Source of the DNA: Parvularcula sp964219355
GTDB lineage: Bacteria; Pseudomonadota; Alphaproteobacteria; Caulobacterales; Parvularculaceae
NCBI GenBank assembly: GCA_964219355.1
Contig: CAXPOZ010000001.1
Location: forward strand, 992,001-1,056,000
DNA: 64,000 nt
Reading direction: 5' to 3'
Part shown: positions 17,735 to 26,810 of the stretch, piece by piece
Layout: the number at the start of each line of letters is the position of its first letter
Position numbering within the stretch: position 1 is the stretch's first letter
Notes under the pieces: generated by a model
Told to the model about the DNA's origin: nothing
Database searches by the model: none
What the model saw: only the letters and a program-made list of their open reading frames with translations
Made by a program: the position numbers and the translations under genes

Positions 17735-18604
17735 TTGGAGAACGCATTCAGCCTTGAGGGCCTGTTCACGCTCTCGAACCTTTTCACATTCCTGATGCTC
17801 GTCCTGCTTCAGGCGGTGCTGGGGTTCGACAACCTGCTCTACATCACGATTGAGAGCCGCCGGGTCGAGGCCTCAAAACAGGCCTATGTGCGCCGGATGG
17901 GCATCGGGATCGCGCTTCTATTCCGGCTGATCCTGCTTTTTGTCATCCTTTTTACGTTCAATGCGGTCACCGAGCCCTTGTTCGGCTGGAGCGAAGGGTT
18001 CGTACACGGTGAATTCACATTACGGGCACTCCTGACGCTCGCGGGCGGCGCTTTCATCATCTGGACGGCGATGAAGGAGATCTTCCACCTTCTCTCGGTC
18101 GACCACCTCGAACATGCTGAAGCCGTCGGCAAACGCCCGGTCGCCTCGGCGCTGGCGCTGATCGTCATCATGAACCTTGTCTTCTCGTTCGACAGCCTCC
18201 TGTCCGCGGTCGCCCTTTCGGAGCGCTTCCTCGTCATCGCCGCCTCGATCGTGGTCGGGGGTATCCTGATGATATGGCTGTCCGATCACGTCGCCCGTTT
18301 CCTTGAGAAGAACCGCGCCTATGAAGTCGTCGGGCTCTTCATCCTCTTGGTCGTCGGCATTCTCTTGGTCACCGATGGCGGGCACCTCGCCCACCTCACC
18401 CTCTTTGGGTACGAAGTGCACGCGATGTCGAAAGCGAGCTTCTATTTCGTGATCTTCATCATGGTCGGGGTCTCCGTGACCCAGTCGAAATACCGCAACA
18501 AGCTGATGGCCGCGCGCGAAGAAGCCGCCCGTCAGGGCGTGCCAACCACCGAACCCGATGTCGGCCTTCTTCAGACCAAGGAGAATAGTCCCGCCGAGGC
18601 GTGA
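17735..18604 (+). CDS. TerC-family integral membrane protein
   Basis: Predicted 289 residues from a TTG start with GAGGGGGAAACC upstream. About eight membrane helices fit the TerC/Alx fold. The family's acidic membrane motifs are present: GFDNLLYI in the first helices and VFSFDSLLSAVALS later. TerC-family proteins are linked to metal export or homeostasis, including manganese, and to tellurium resistance. No ter or Mn genes are adjacent, so the ion is not determined. The C-terminal 35 residues are polar and cytosolic. Confidence 0.88.
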   Translation: MENAFSLEGLFTLSNLFTFLMLVLLQAVLGFDNLLYITIESRRVEASKQAYVRRMGIGIALLFRLILLFVILFTFNAVTEPLFGWSEGFVHGEFTLRALLTLAGGAFIIWTAMKEIFHLLSVDHLEHAEAVGKRPVASALALIVIMNLVFSFDSLLSAVALSERFLVIAASIVVGGILMIWLSDHVARFLEKNRAYEVVGLFILLVVGILLVTDGGHLAHLTLFGYEVHAMSKASFYFVIFIMVGVSVTQSKYRNKLMAAREEAARQGVPTTEPDVGLLQTKENSPAEA

Positions 18605-18635
18605 GGCCGTTCTCCAGCCTGCTTTTCTTCCGCTT

Positions 18636-18655
18636 ATGCCCGCGCAGGCGGGCAT
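18636..18655. repeat. Short palindromic repeat element
   Basis: ATGCCCGC-N4-GCGGGCAT is a perfect 8-bp inverted repeat just after terC. Sequences of this type are dispersed intergenic elements in many alphaproteobacterial genomes. Only one copy is in this window, so its repeat nature rests on general knowledge. Confidence 0.5.
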
Positions 18656-18677
18656 GTGCTCCTAAGGCGCCGCTCTT

Positions 18678-18799
18678 CTTCCCCATGTGGGGGAAGTCCC
18701 GAGCAAAGCGAGGGGATGGGGGGGTGTCGTCCCCAGATCACCTAGGGGCAGTGTGCCCCCTCCGTCGGCTTCGCCGACACCTCCCCCACGGGGGAGGAT
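18678..18799. repeat. GC-rich intergenic palindromic element
   Basis: A roughly 120-bp block starts with CTTCCCC-ATGT-GGGGGAAG and ends with GTCGGC-TTC-GCCGAC followed by CTCCCCCACGGGGGAG. The ends can pair into an imperfect cruciform. The make-up is that of dispersed intergenic repeats of alphaproteobacteria. It fills most of the gap between terC and the convergent DUF4199 gene and may act as a terminator for either. Confidence 0.6.
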
Positions 18800-18817
18800 A
18801 AAGTCGGGCACCTAAAC

Positions 18818-19342
18818 TCACACCACGCTGGGTTTGCGCTGAACAATCCACGCGCTGATCGCCGCAACGATCAGCCCGACCGGCAGGATCTCCAGCATGG
18901 TCATCGGCATCCGGAACAGCCGATTGCCGTACATCTCACCCATCTTGTTGATCTCATCGATCTTCTTCTGAAGCTCAGCTTCCGGAAGGCCCTGCCCGTC
19001 CAGCTTATCGATCGCAGCCGCGGTGTAGCCATCGATGAAAGCAGAACCCGTGAACCCCAGATAGATCTCCCAGCAGATGACGTAAGCCACACCGGCGACC
19101 AGCGCCATCAGCGCACCGAGCTTGAGCGCGGTCCAGAAGCTGATGAGGCCGCCCTGCTCGCGGTCTCTATATTGCCGCATGCCGACAAAGATCATCACCA
19201 TCGCCAGCAGCATGATGAGATAGCCGACCAGCATGGAGCTGCTCCCGGCACCGGGCTCGGTCGCGAACATCATGCCGATGACCATGACGAGGATGGTGAT
19301 CGCGCCGGCGATCCCGCCGTAGATAAGGCCGTAACGAAGCAT
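18818..19342 (-). CDS. DUF4199-type membrane protein
   Basis: Predicted 174 residues from the ATG at 19342, with AAGGAG seven bases upstream. Four membrane helices (about residues 5-25, 33-52, 70-95, 150-168) enclose a soluble helical segment with an Lys/Glu-rich stretch (KKIDEINKMGEMYG). This matches the DUF4199 layout. It follows the LuxR-type gene by about 100 bp on the same strand, a pairing I know from other alphaproteobacteria. Function is unknown. Confidence 0.75.
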   Translation of the reverse strand: MLRYGLIYGGIAGAITILVMVIGMMFATEPGAGSSSMLVGYLIMLLAMVMIFVGMRQYRDREQGGLISFWTALKLGALMALVAGVAYVICWEIYLGFTGSAFIDGYTAAAIDKLDGQGLPEAELQKKIDEINKMGEMYGNRLFRMPMTMLEILPVGLIVAAISAWIVQRKPSVV

Positions 19343-19441
19343 GCGGGGTCTCCTTTTTGTTTCTCGCATGGCGCGAGAAGGGCCCAGAATGCCCGATTTC
19401 TCTATTACCCGAATGGGTATTTAGCCGTTTGGGTGAGTGAT

Positions 19442-19855
19442 TCAGACCAGAATCCGCAGCTTTCGTGCCGCTGAGACCGCCTCGCCCCGGCGCGAGACTT
19501 CCAGCTTGCGGCACAGGCTGCCGACATGGGCCTTCACCGTATTGGGCGAGATATCGAGCTGGCGTGCGATTTCCTTGTTCGACTGGCCGATGGCGAGCGC
19601 CGAGAGGACTTCGATCTCTCGCGGCGAGAGCCCGAGCGTCGAGATAGCCGCCAAGTTCGGTCCGTCATCGGCAGGCGGACCCGCAGGCAGGAAGCGCCGT
19701 CCCGCCCAGATGCCGAGCGCCAGAAATCCGGCCGCCAGCGCGATCAGCCCGAATTGCGGGGCGATCAGTCCGAAACTGGTCGACGCCTCGATCCAGACGA
19801 CGACGAACCCGGCGACAGCGAGGATGAGCCCGTAGAGAAAAGCCGTGCGCAACAT
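19442..19855 (-). CDS. Membrane-anchored LuxR-type transcription regulator
   Basis: Predicted 137 residues. Two membrane helices (about residues 3-20 and 29-50) are followed by a GerE/LuxR helix-turn-helix at about 70-133: LSPREIEVLSALAIGQSNKEIARQL and ISPNTVKAHVGSLCRKL. There is no receiver or autoinducer domain. Such short membrane-bound LuxR proteins are typically encoded next to a DUF4199 protein, as here, and probably regulate it in response to a membrane signal (inference). Confidence 0.85.
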   Translation of the reverse strand: MLRTAFLYGLILAVAGFVVVWIEASTSFGLIAPQFGLIALAAGFLALGIWAGRRFLPAGPPADDGPNLAAISTLGLSPREIEVLSALAIGQSNKEIARQLDISPNTVKAHVGSLCRKLEVSRRGEAVSAARKLRILV

Positions 19856-19903
19856 GGCCCCGAAGATGCCGCGAAAGCCTCAGAGGTGGCAAGCGGCCCA
19901 AAA

Positions 19904-19934
19904 GAAAAGCCCCGCACGATGGCGGGGCTTTTTG
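19904..19934 (-). terminator. Intrinsic terminator after ctpA
   Basis: AAAAGCCCCGC and GCGGGGCTTTT pair around a short loop, with T-rich flanks on both strands, 22 bp past the ctpA stop codon. It should stop ctpA transcription before the LuxR gene. Confidence 0.85.
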
Positions 19935-19955
19935 ATTAGATGATGCACCGAACGC

Positions 19956-21458
19956 TTAGCGCTCGATGGCGCTCGCATCCGAAAGGAGCTGGGCATAGGT
20001 CGGCTTGTCACCGAGCAATTCCAGCGCACGATTGAGCTGGCAATCTTCCTCGAGCGGACATTCGGTCGGCTCGACGAAAAGGGCGGTGGCGTTTTCCTTT
20101 TCCCGTTCTTTTTTCTTCAGCGATGCCTGCCCGTCGAGCAGGATCTGCTGGGCCGTGGTCGGGCCTTCTGGTGCTTCTTCGACTTCCGGATCGGCATCGA
20201 CCATGTCTTCAGCGGCATCTTCCGGCACATCAAGTGCCCCGCGAAGGTCTGCCTCACGGCGGCGCTGAGCAGGCTCTTCCTGACCCGGACGAGTGATCGG
20301 CATGACAATGTCAGGGACGATGCCTTGCGCCTGAATCGAGCGGCCAGACGGCGTGTAGTAACGCGCCGTCGTCAGGCGGAGCGCGCCATTCATGCCGTTC
20401 TGCAGCGGCAGCACGGTCTGTACCGAGCCCTTGCCGAAGGATTTCGTGCCGAGCAGCAAAGCGCGGTTGCGGTCCTGCAGCGCACCAGCGACGATTTCAG
20501 AAGCCGAAGCCGAGCCCGCATTAACGAGGACGATAATCGGGACACCGGCCAGCATTTCGCCCGGCTCGCCAACTTCGCGCATCGAGTCCTTGCGGCGGCG
20601 GCCTTTGGTCGAGACGATCTCGCCGCCATCAAGGAAAGCGTTGGAGACACCGACCGCCTGATCGAGCAGGCCACCCGGATTGTTCCGCAGGTCGAGGACG
20701 AGGCCCTTGAGCTCACCGTCATTCTCTTCCTTCAGGTCACGGATCGCTTCGCGCATCTTGCGCTCTGTCTGGGCGGTGAAGCCCGTCAGGCGCACATAAC
20801 CGATGCCGCCTTCTTCAAGGCGGGAAATCACGGGGCTGACGGTCACGATATCGCGCACGATGTTGAATTCGAGCGGCTCGTTTTCTTCTTCGCGGATCAG
20901 CTTGATGTCGACAGCCGTCCCCTTGGGGCCCTTCATCAGCGAAATCGCCTCATCAAGGGTCATACCGAAGACGCTTTCGCCATCGATTTCATAGATCAGG
21001 TCGCCTGGCTGGAGACCGGCCCGCGCGGCGGGGGTCTCATCAATCGGCGAGATGACTTTCACAAGGCCGCGGCCCGCGCCTTCGGTCTCCTGACTGACCT
21101 GAATGCCCAGCCCGGCGAAAGAGCCGCGGGTCTGCTCCTGCATCCGGTCGAAATCCTCAACCGTGAGGTAGCTTGAATGCGGATCGAGCGAGGACAGCAT
21201 GCCGTCGATGGCGCCTTCGATGATGACCTTGTCTTCCGGCTCGGAGACGTAATTCTCATGCACCTGCTCGAAGACCTCACCGAAGAGGTCGAGCTGCTGG
21301 AAAGTCTCGGCATTGAAATTCGGCCGGGCAAATCCGCTGGTCAGCGCTGCTGCCGTCAGCACACCACCGGCGACCATCGCGGCGGCCATGGCGGAAACGG
21401 AGACTCTCGATGACATACGGGTCGAGCGCGTTTTGAGGGGGCGGAATTTATTGGTCAT
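19956..21458 (-). CDS. ctpA: Carboxy-terminal processing protease (S41)
   Basis: Predicted 500 residues, ATG with AAGGA upstream. A basic N-terminus and membrane or signal helix (about 15-42) direct export. A PDZ domain follows at about 105-185 (AGLGIQVS, GDLIYEIDGESV), then the S41 catalytic domain with serine in AGSASASEIV and lysine in TKSFGKGSVQ. The C-terminal tail is acidic. The enzyme cleaves C-termini of periplasmic proteins, commonly peptidoglycan hydrolases. Its position after envC, in the rsfS-rlmH-envC-ctpA order, is conserved in alphaproteobacteria. Confidence 0.95.
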   Translation of the reverse strand: MTNKFRPLKTRSTRMSSRVSVSAMAAAMVAGGVLTAAALTSGFARPNFNAETFQQLDLFGEVFEQVHENYVSEPEDKVIIEGAIDGMLSSLDPHSSYLTVEDFDRMQEQTRGSFAGLGIQVSQETEGAGRGLVKVISPIDETPAARAGLQPGDLIYEIDGESVFGMTLDEAISLMKGPKGTAVDIKLIREEENEPLEFNIVRDIVTVSPVISRLEEGGIGYVRLTGFTAQTERKMREAIRDLKEENDGELKGLVLDLRNNPGGLLDQAVGVSNAFLDGGEIVSTKGRRRKDSMREVGEPGEMLAGVPIIVLVNAGSASASEIVAGALQDRNRALLLGTKSFGKGSVQTVLPLQNGMNGALRLTTARYYTPSGRSIQAQGIVPDIVMPITRPGQEEPAQRRREADLRGALDVPEDAAEDMVDADPEVEEAPEGPTTAQQILLDGQASLKKKEREKENATALFVEPTECPLEEDCQLNRALELLGDKPTYAQLLSDASAIER

Positions 21459-21563
21459 AGCGAATCCTTATCGGAAAACGGAATGTAGTCTGACACGACT
21501 ATGGCTGCCGCGCAAAGACCCGGAAGGGTAGTCTTAAGTGAAGTTCGTGAGAGAATTCCAAAT

Positions 21564-22757
21564 TTAATCTGATCCAGTTGCAACAAGTGACGGCCGTAGC
21601 CACGGCACAGGGTTAACCGGCAGGTCACGGCGGCGGACCTGAAACTTCAACAGCCCTGCGCCCTCTCGCGCCATGGCGCCAAGCGGTTCGCCTGCGCGCA
21701 CCTGCTGGCCCCGGCGGACATCAAGCTCCCCCAAACCGATCAGCACAAGGCGGTATTCTTCCCCGACATCAATAATGACGACATTGCCAAGCCGCCCGAA
21801 GGCCTCCGCCCAGTCAATCACCCCATCAAAGGGCGCGGTCACAACGGCGCCAGCTCGGGTCACGATCGCAATCCCGTCCTCGCGCGCGCCATCATCGCCG
21901 CGCTCGCCGAAGACCGAGAGGATCCGCCCTGCCGCTGGCAGAGTGAGTTGGGCCCGCGCCAGCGAGAAACGGTCGGGCAGATTTGTGTAGACTTCCGGGC
22001 CGCCGGGCAGAACGTCCGGCAGGTCGGGGACTTCCGGGCGTTCCCGCGCAGCGATCCCGGCGATCAGCTCCCGCAGGTTCGAGGCTTCGCGCGCAAGGCG
22101 GCGGTCTTCTTCTTCGAGGGCGGCGAGTGCGTTAGCATCTTCCTGCCGTGCGGCTTCGCGCTGCTGAAGGAGATCTTCGAGCAGGCGGCGGCGCTCGGCG
22201 AGCGCAGTTTCGGCCTGCTCGAGCTCTTCTCGTTCCGTGGCGCGGCGTTCACGCAGGCGAGCAATGCGGTCGATATCTTCCCGCAGCCGTTTTGCTTCGC
22301 CTTCAAGTTCGGGGCTGACCGCCGATAGGGTGATCGCGGCAACGGCGGCGCGGGTTGCATCCTCCGGCGAAACCGCCAGCGCAGGCGGCCGCGCGCGTTC
22401 GAGCGAGATCAGCGCGGCAAGCACCTGTGAGAGCGCCTCCTGCCGACGTTCTAACGTGGCCAGCGCGGCCTTCTCTTCTTCATCAAGACGGGCGAGCGAT
22501 TCCTCTACCTGCGTCAGCCGGATTTCTGCTTCGCGCAGGCCGCTCGCGGTATCGACGAGCCGGGAGCGCAAAGCCTCAAGCGCTGCCGCGGCGGCCTCGG
22601 CCCGTTCGCGGATCTCGGCGGCGCGACGAGCATTCTCGGCGCGCTGCTCCTCGATCTGGCGCAGTCGTTCAGCCTCGTCCTGCGCCTCTTCGGGCACATC
22701 CTGAGCTGCAGCCGCCCCGAGCGCGAAGAGGCTGATGATACTCACCAAAATCCGCAT
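21564..22757 (-). CDS. envC: EnvC-type murein hydrolase activator, degenerate LytM domain
   Basis: From the ATG at 22757 the protein has 397 residues with a signal peptide (residues 1-18, cut after GAAAAQ-like sequence). Residues about 25-260 are long, Glu/Arg/Ala-rich coiled coils, followed by a C-terminal M23/LytM domain. The zinc-ligand positions are lost: the usual H-x-G-x-D is EDGIA, HxH-type residues read LIGLGE, and HLHFE is LLKFQ. A non-catalytic LytM domain after coiled coils is the hallmark of EnvC, which activates division amidases. A start at 22826 would overlap rlmH and lack a signal. Confidence 0.9.
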   Translation of the reverse strand: MRILVSIISLFALGAAAAQDVPEEAQDEAERLRQIEEQRAENARRAAEIRERAEAAAAALEALRSRLVDTASGLREAEIRLTQVEESLARLDEEEKAALATLERRQEALSQVLAALISLERARPPALAVSPEDATRAAVAAITLSAVSPELEGEAKRLREDIDRIARLRERRATEREELEQAETALAERRRLLEDLLQQREAARQEDANALAALEEEDRRLAREASNLRELIAGIAARERPEVPDLPDVLPGGPEVYTNLPDRFSLARAQLTLPAAGRILSVFGERGDDGAREDGIAIVTRAGAVVTAPFDGVIDWAEAFGRLGNVVIIDVGEEYRLVLIGLGELDVRRGQQVRAGEPLGAMAREGAGLLKFQVRRRDLPVNPVPWLRPSLVATGSD

Positions 22758-22797
22758 GGTCTTCCCGTATCGCGGGTCGCGCGCGGACACCATAGGG

Positions 22798-23283
22798 TCA
22801 GTCCCGGTGATAGGGATGCCCCGCAAGAAGGGTCATCGCGCGGTAAAGCTGTTCGGCTAGCATCACCCGGCAAAGCATATGCGGCCATGTTGCCGCCCCG
22901 AATGAAAGTGTGCCGCGCACCTGAGGGTGATCCTTTGTCAGGGCAGAGCCAAAGCCGTCCGCCCCGCCGATCATGAAATGAAGCCCGCCCCCGCCATCGT
23001 CGCGGTGCCTCTCGATCAGTGCGGCAACGTCCCGGCTTTTCATGTTCTTCCCCCGCTCTTCGAGCAGGATGATCCCGTCGCCCGGCGGCACCGCGCCAAG
23101 CAGAAGCTCGGCCTCGCGCGCCTGACGCTCAGGACCGGAAAGCGCCTTGGGCGCTTCGATGACATGAAGGGAGGGGCCGTCGATGCCGAGGCCCCGGGCC
23201 ATACCGCTGGCGCGGTCAAGATAGGTTCCGGTCATCTCGGCAGTTGGCGTGCCGCGATCCTTACCGGCCGCGACGATGCTCAA
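22798..23283 (-). CDS. rlmH: 23S rRNA pseudouridine-1915 N3-methyltransferase RlmH
   Basis: Predicted 161 residues from a TTG at 23283; the upstream CTG directly after the rsfS stop would give MFRLSIVAAGK, closer to the usual family start. The SPOUT-fold C-terminus is clear: FMIGGADGFG, LSFGAATWPHMLCRVMLAEQLYRA, and the closing GHPYHRD. RlmH methylates pseudouridine 1915 in helix 69 of 23S rRNA. It lies 12 bp downstream of rsfS. Confidence 0.94.
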   Translation of the reverse strand: MSIVAAGKDRGTPTAEMTGTYLDRASGMARGLGIDGPSLHVIEAPKALSGPERQAREAELLLGAVPPGDGIILLEERGKNMKSRDVAALIERHRDDGGGGLHFMIGGADGFGSALTKDHPQVRGTLSFGAATWPHMLCRVMLAEQLYRAMTLLAGHPYHRD

Positions 23284-23295
23284 ACGGAACAGAAG

Positions 23296-23826
23296 CTAGT
23301 CCTCGTCCTGGGCCTTCAGCTCAAAGGCATCGGTCTTCGGCTCGAACTCACCAGCGGCTTTTTCGTCGAAAAGCTCGGGCGCCCAGATCCGCTCGAGATT
23401 GTAGAAATCCCGGACTTCAGGGCGGAAGAGATGTACAACGACATCGCCCGCATCGAGCAGCACCCAGTCACAGGCGGGCAGCCCCTCGATCGAGACTTCC
23501 TTGACGCCGGCGTCTTTGAGATCGCGCGCGATCTTGTCCGCCATCGCGCCGACATGCCGCTGGGACCGGCCAGAGGCGATCACCATGGCATCGGCCACGT
23601 CGGATTTGCCGACGAGTTCGATCGGGACGACATCAATCGCCTGATCCTCGTCGAGACGGTTCAGAATTAGGTTCAGGGTTTCCTGCCCACCGGGGGTACT
23701 GGTGTCTTCATCCACCGTATGAACAGTATTGGCGGCAATCAGAGTGTCGCCATTTGCGGACTGAGCGATCAGGCCTGCCTCCAAGGTAAACACTTCCTCC
23801 TTCGGGAAGCCGTTCTGACGTAACAC
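23296..23826 (-). CDS. rsfS: Ribosome silencing factor RsfS
   Basis: Predicted 176 residues. The core domain (about 45-150) has the family motifs DVVPIELVGKSDVADAMVIASG in part, SQRHVGAMADKI, and DWVLLDAGDVVVHLFRPEVRDFYNLE. RsfS binds ribosomal protein L14 and blocks subunit joining in stationary phase. There is an N-terminal extension of about 45 residues compared with the compact family members, so the true start may be later. It is placed between nadD and rlmH. Confidence 0.93.
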   Translation of the reverse strand: MLRQNGFPKEEVFTLEAGLIAQSANGDTLIAANTVHTVDEDTSTPGGQETLNLILNRLDEDQAIDVVPIELVGKSDVADAMVIASGRSQRHVGAMADKIARDLKDAGVKEVSIEGLPACDWVLLDAGDVVVHLFRPEVRDFYNLERIWAPELFDEKAAGEFEPKTDAFELKAQDED

Positions 23827-23841
23827 TTTTTGGCGCGAGTT

Positions 23842-24444
23842 TTAAGGGTCTCTTTTTTCACGGATCTCCGTGGAACTCACGGGATTATGCACAACCGGCA
23901 GGTAGACCCATGCGGGCGCTCTTCGCGCGGCAAGTGTCCTCGCCTCATCAGCGGGCACTCGGTAGCGAGATAAAGCCCGCGCCGCAGGGGAAGTGAGCGC
24001 CGCCATCTGCTCGCCCGGCCGGGAGATGACCGCCATTGGCACCATCTGCGCAATCGCCTGCCAGTCCCGCCAGAGATGAAAAGTCGCAAGACTATCCGCG
24101 CCCATCAGCCAGACAAAACGGGCATGGCGAAAGCGTGCCGTCAGTACCCGCATGGTGTCGACCGTAAAGCGCGTGCCCAGCCGTTGCTCCATCCCGCTTA
24201 CCGTCAGCCAGCGAAACTGCCGGGTCAGATCCTCCGCCGCGGCGAAGCGCTCCTCGAACGGCGCATAGCCCTCAGGGTCTTTGAGGGGATTGCCGGGGCT
24301 GACGAGCCACCAGCATCTGTCTAGAGAAAGGAGGTGGCGCGCGGCGCGTGTTACTTCTAAGTGGCCGCGATGCGCGGGATTGAAGGATCCGCCGAGGATA
24401 CCTATCGACAGGTGACCTTCGAGATCCTGGGTGATCTTTCGCAA
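23842..24444 (-). CDS. nadD: Nicotinate-nucleotide adenylyltransferase
   Basis: Predicted 200 residues from a TTG at 24444 with GGAG six bases upstream. The nucleotidyltransferase signatures GGSFNPAHRGH and SSTEIR are intact, and KDPEGYAPFEERF-like and WLMGADSLATFH segments match the family. It makes deamido-NAD from nicotinate mononucleotide and ATP. It heads the nadD-rsfS-rlmH-envC-ctpA run and is divergent from the epimerase gene. Confidence 0.94.
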   Translation of the reverse strand: MRKITQDLEGHLSIGILGGSFNPAHRGHLEVTRAARHLLSLDRCWWLVSPGNPLKDPEGYAPFEERFAAAEDLTRQFRWLTVSGMEQRLGTRFTVDTMRVLTARFRHARFVWLMGADSLATFHLWRDWQAIAQMVPMAVISRPGEQMAALTSPAARALSRYRVPADEARTLAARRAPAWVYLPVVHNPVSSTEIREKRDP

Positions 24445-24500
24445 CGTCCACTCCTCCGCCCGGGCAAGGCCGGGCCAGTTCAGTTGAAGGGCATAGCTCT

Positions 24501-25466
24501 ATGGCAGTTCTCGTGACAGGGGCCGCGGGATTTATCGGCTTCCACACGATCAAGGCACTGCTCGACCGTGGTGAAGAGGTCATCGGGGTCGACAATGTGA
24601 ACAGCTATTACGGGCTGGGGCTGAAGCAGGCCCGCCTTGATGAGCTGTCGGGCCGGACCGGGTTCACCTTCATCCAAGGGGATATCGCCGAAGACGTCTT
24701 CGACCACCTGCCCACAAAACCCGACAGGATCATCCATCTCGCCGCACAGGCCGGGGTCAGATATTCAATCGAGAACCCCTCCGCTTACGTGCATTCAAAC
24801 CTGCAGGGGCATGCCCGCGTGCTGGAGCTGGCCCGTCAAGCCGAGGTCAAGAAGACCGTCTACGCCTCCTCCAGCTCGATCTATGGCGGCAACACCCAGA
24901 TCCCTTTCTCTGAGACCGACCGGACCGATGATCCGGTTTCTTTTTACGGCGCGACCAAGAAGTCGAATGAGCTGCTCTCTCATTCTTATGCCCGGCTTTA
25001 CGGGCTCGATCTGACGGGCCTGCGGTTTTTCACCGTTTACGGACCATGGGGCCGGCCGGACATGGCCTACTGGATCTTCACCGACAAGGTGATGAGGGAC
25101 GAGCCGATCCGCGTTTTCAATCAGGGCAGGATGGGCCGCGACTTCACTTATATCGATGACTGTGTCGCCGGCATCCTCTCGGCGCTCGATACGCCCGCCA
25201 TCCCCGATGAACGCGGCATTCCCCACAGAGTTTACAATCTCGGCAATGACTCTCCTGAAGAGCTGATGACCATGATCGCCCTGATCGAGAAACATGCCGG
25301 CAAAGAAGCGGTCAAAAATTTTGAACCGATGCAGCCCGGCGACGTTGAGCGCACATGGGCCAATATCGACCGGGCCCGCAAGGAGCTTGGCTATGCACCG
25401 GGGACGTCTCTTGATGAGGGCTTGGAAAAGTTCGTCACATGGTTCCGCGACTGGCGGACGGAATAA
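24501..25466 (+). CDS. NAD-dependent UDP-sugar epimerase, UDP-glucuronate 4-epimerase type
   Basis: Predicted 321 residues. A Rossmann motif GAAGFIG begins at residue 7. The catalytic serine region ASSSSIYG and the YGATKKSNE form of the YxxxK motif are present, as is HLAAQAGVRYSIENP, typical of UDP-glucuronate 4-epimerases (CapI/LspL group). The product, UDP-galacturonate, is used for lipopolysaccharide or capsule. No polysaccharide cluster is next to it. Related GalE or dTDP-glucose dehydratase functions are less likely. Confidence 0.88.
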   Translation: MAVLVTGAAGFIGFHTIKALLDRGEEVIGVDNVNSYYGLGLKQARLDELSGRTGFTFIQGDIAEDVFDHLPTKPDRIIHLAAQAGVRYSIENPSAYVHSNLQGHARVLELARQAEVKKTVYASSSSIYGGNTQIPFSETDRTDDPVSFYGATKKSNELLSHSYARLYGLDLTGLRFFTVYGPWGRPDMAYWIFTDKVMRDEPIRVFNQGRMGRDFTYIDDCVAGILSALDTPAIPDERGIPHRVYNLGNDSPEELMTMIALIEKHAGKEAVKNFEPMQPGDVERTWANIDRARKELGYAPGTSLDEGLEKFVTWFRDWRTE

Positions 25467-25547
25467 TCGACTGAATACATGTAACGTTTGCGTCACCCAT
25501 CCCGAACTGTCAGAATGATGGAACGCCGACGACGGAGGGCATGAGAG

Positions 25548-26801
25548 ATGCCCCAAAACTTCGCTTCGACCGCGCGCAAAGATCCCGAAAGTGCGTTTCA
25601 AGACGTCCGCACGCGAATGATGCTGCTGGCATCTGAATTGTCGGACGCCGATGCCACTATCCAGTCAATGGAAGATGCGAGCCCTGCCAAATGGCACCTC
25701 GCGCACACGACATGGTTTTTCGAGACCTTCCTGCTCGCCCCTCTCGACGACGGCTATAAGCTTTTTGATGAGCGCTATAATTTCCTCTTCAATTCCTATT
25801 ATGAGAGTGTCGGCGCCCGCCATGCCCGCCCCCAGCGCGGCATGCTTTCGCGCCCCTCGCTTGATGACGTCAAAGCCTATCGCGCGCATGTCGATGACGC
25901 GATTGCGGCGCGTGCCGGTGAGGGCATTCTCGACAGGGAGCTGATGGCGCTGGGTCTTGCCCATGAAGAACAGCATCAGGAGCTTTTCCTGACCGACATT
26001 CTTCACGCTTTTGCGCAGAACCCGATCAACCCCGTCTTTCGCAAGCCTGAACCGCTGGTCGTGAGCCACGAGGAGGTTACCTCCGGCTGGACCGGGCATC
26101 CCGGCGGCGAAATCGAAATCGGGGCGGATCCGGACAGCTTTCATTTCGATTGCGAAGGCCCGCGCCACAAGGCGCTGCTCACCCCATTCCGCCTGCGGAA
26201 CAATGCCGTGACCAACCGGGAGTGGAAAGAGTTCATCAGTGACGGGGGATATGAGACCCCCCTTCTGTGGCTCTCCGATGGTTGGGCCACGGTTGAGGAG
26301 GAAGGCTGGGAAGCCCCGCTCTACTGGCGCCGCCGCGATGATGACTGGCGCAGCATGACCTTACGCGGGGAGCAGTCGGTCGATGATGACGCGCCCGTCT
26401 GTCACATCAGTTTTTATGAGGCGGATGCCTTTGCCCGCTGGGTCGGACACCGCCTGCCGACTGAGACCGAATGGGAAGCGATTGCGCAAACTCACGCACC
26501 ACGCGGCAATGATATGAGTACGGAGCGTTATCGCCCCGCCCCGCAGACGGGCACGGGCATCAGCGGGTTATATGGGGATGTCTGGGAATGGACCGGCAGT
26601 GCCTATCTGCCCTATCCGGGTTTCCGTCCCGCCACCGGAGCGGTCGGGGAATATAATGGCAAATTCATGAGCGGGCAGATGGTCCTGCGCGGCGGATCCT
26701 GTGCAACCTCGCCCGGACATGTGCGTTCGAGTTACCGGAATTTCTTTCACCCGAACAAGCGCTGGCAATTTTCCGGCCTCCGCCTCGCAGAAGACGTCTG
26801 A
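25548..26801 (+). CDS. egtB: Ergothioneine biosynthesis iron-dependent sulfoxide synthase EgtB
   Basis: Predicted 417 residues. The N-terminal DinB-like domain carries iron ligands in KWHLAHTTWF and HEEQHQE (the HX3HXE motif). The C-terminal formylglycine-enzyme-like domain (about 185-415) has ITFYEADAFARW-like and GGSCATSPGHVRSSYRNFF segments and ends SGLRLAED. EgtB joins hercynine to cysteine or gamma-glutamylcysteine. The egtD gene follows after 9 bp, giving the short two-gene EgtB-EgtD pathway; the lyase step would be supplied elsewhere. Confidence 0.95.
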   Translation: MPQNFASTARKDPESAFQDVRTRMMLLASELSDADATIQSMEDASPAKWHLAHTTWFFETFLLAPLDDGYKLFDERYNFLFNSYYESVGARHARPQRGMLSRPSLDDVKAYRAHVDDAIAARAGEGILDRELMALGLAHEEQHQELFLTDILHAFAQNPINPVFRKPEPLVVSHEEVTSGWTGHPGGEIEIGADPDSFHFDCEGPRHKALLTPFRLRNNAVTNREWKEFISDGGYETPLLWLSDGWATVEEEGWEAPLYWRRRDDDWRSMTLRGEQSVDDDAPVCHISFYEADAFARWVGHRLPTETEWEAIAQTHAPRGNDMSTERYRPAPQTGTGISGLYGDVWEWTGSAYLPYPGFRPATGAVGEYNGKFMSGQMVLRGGSCATSPGHVRSSYRNFFHPNKRWQFSGLRLAEDV

Positions 26802-26810
26802 GGATTTTTC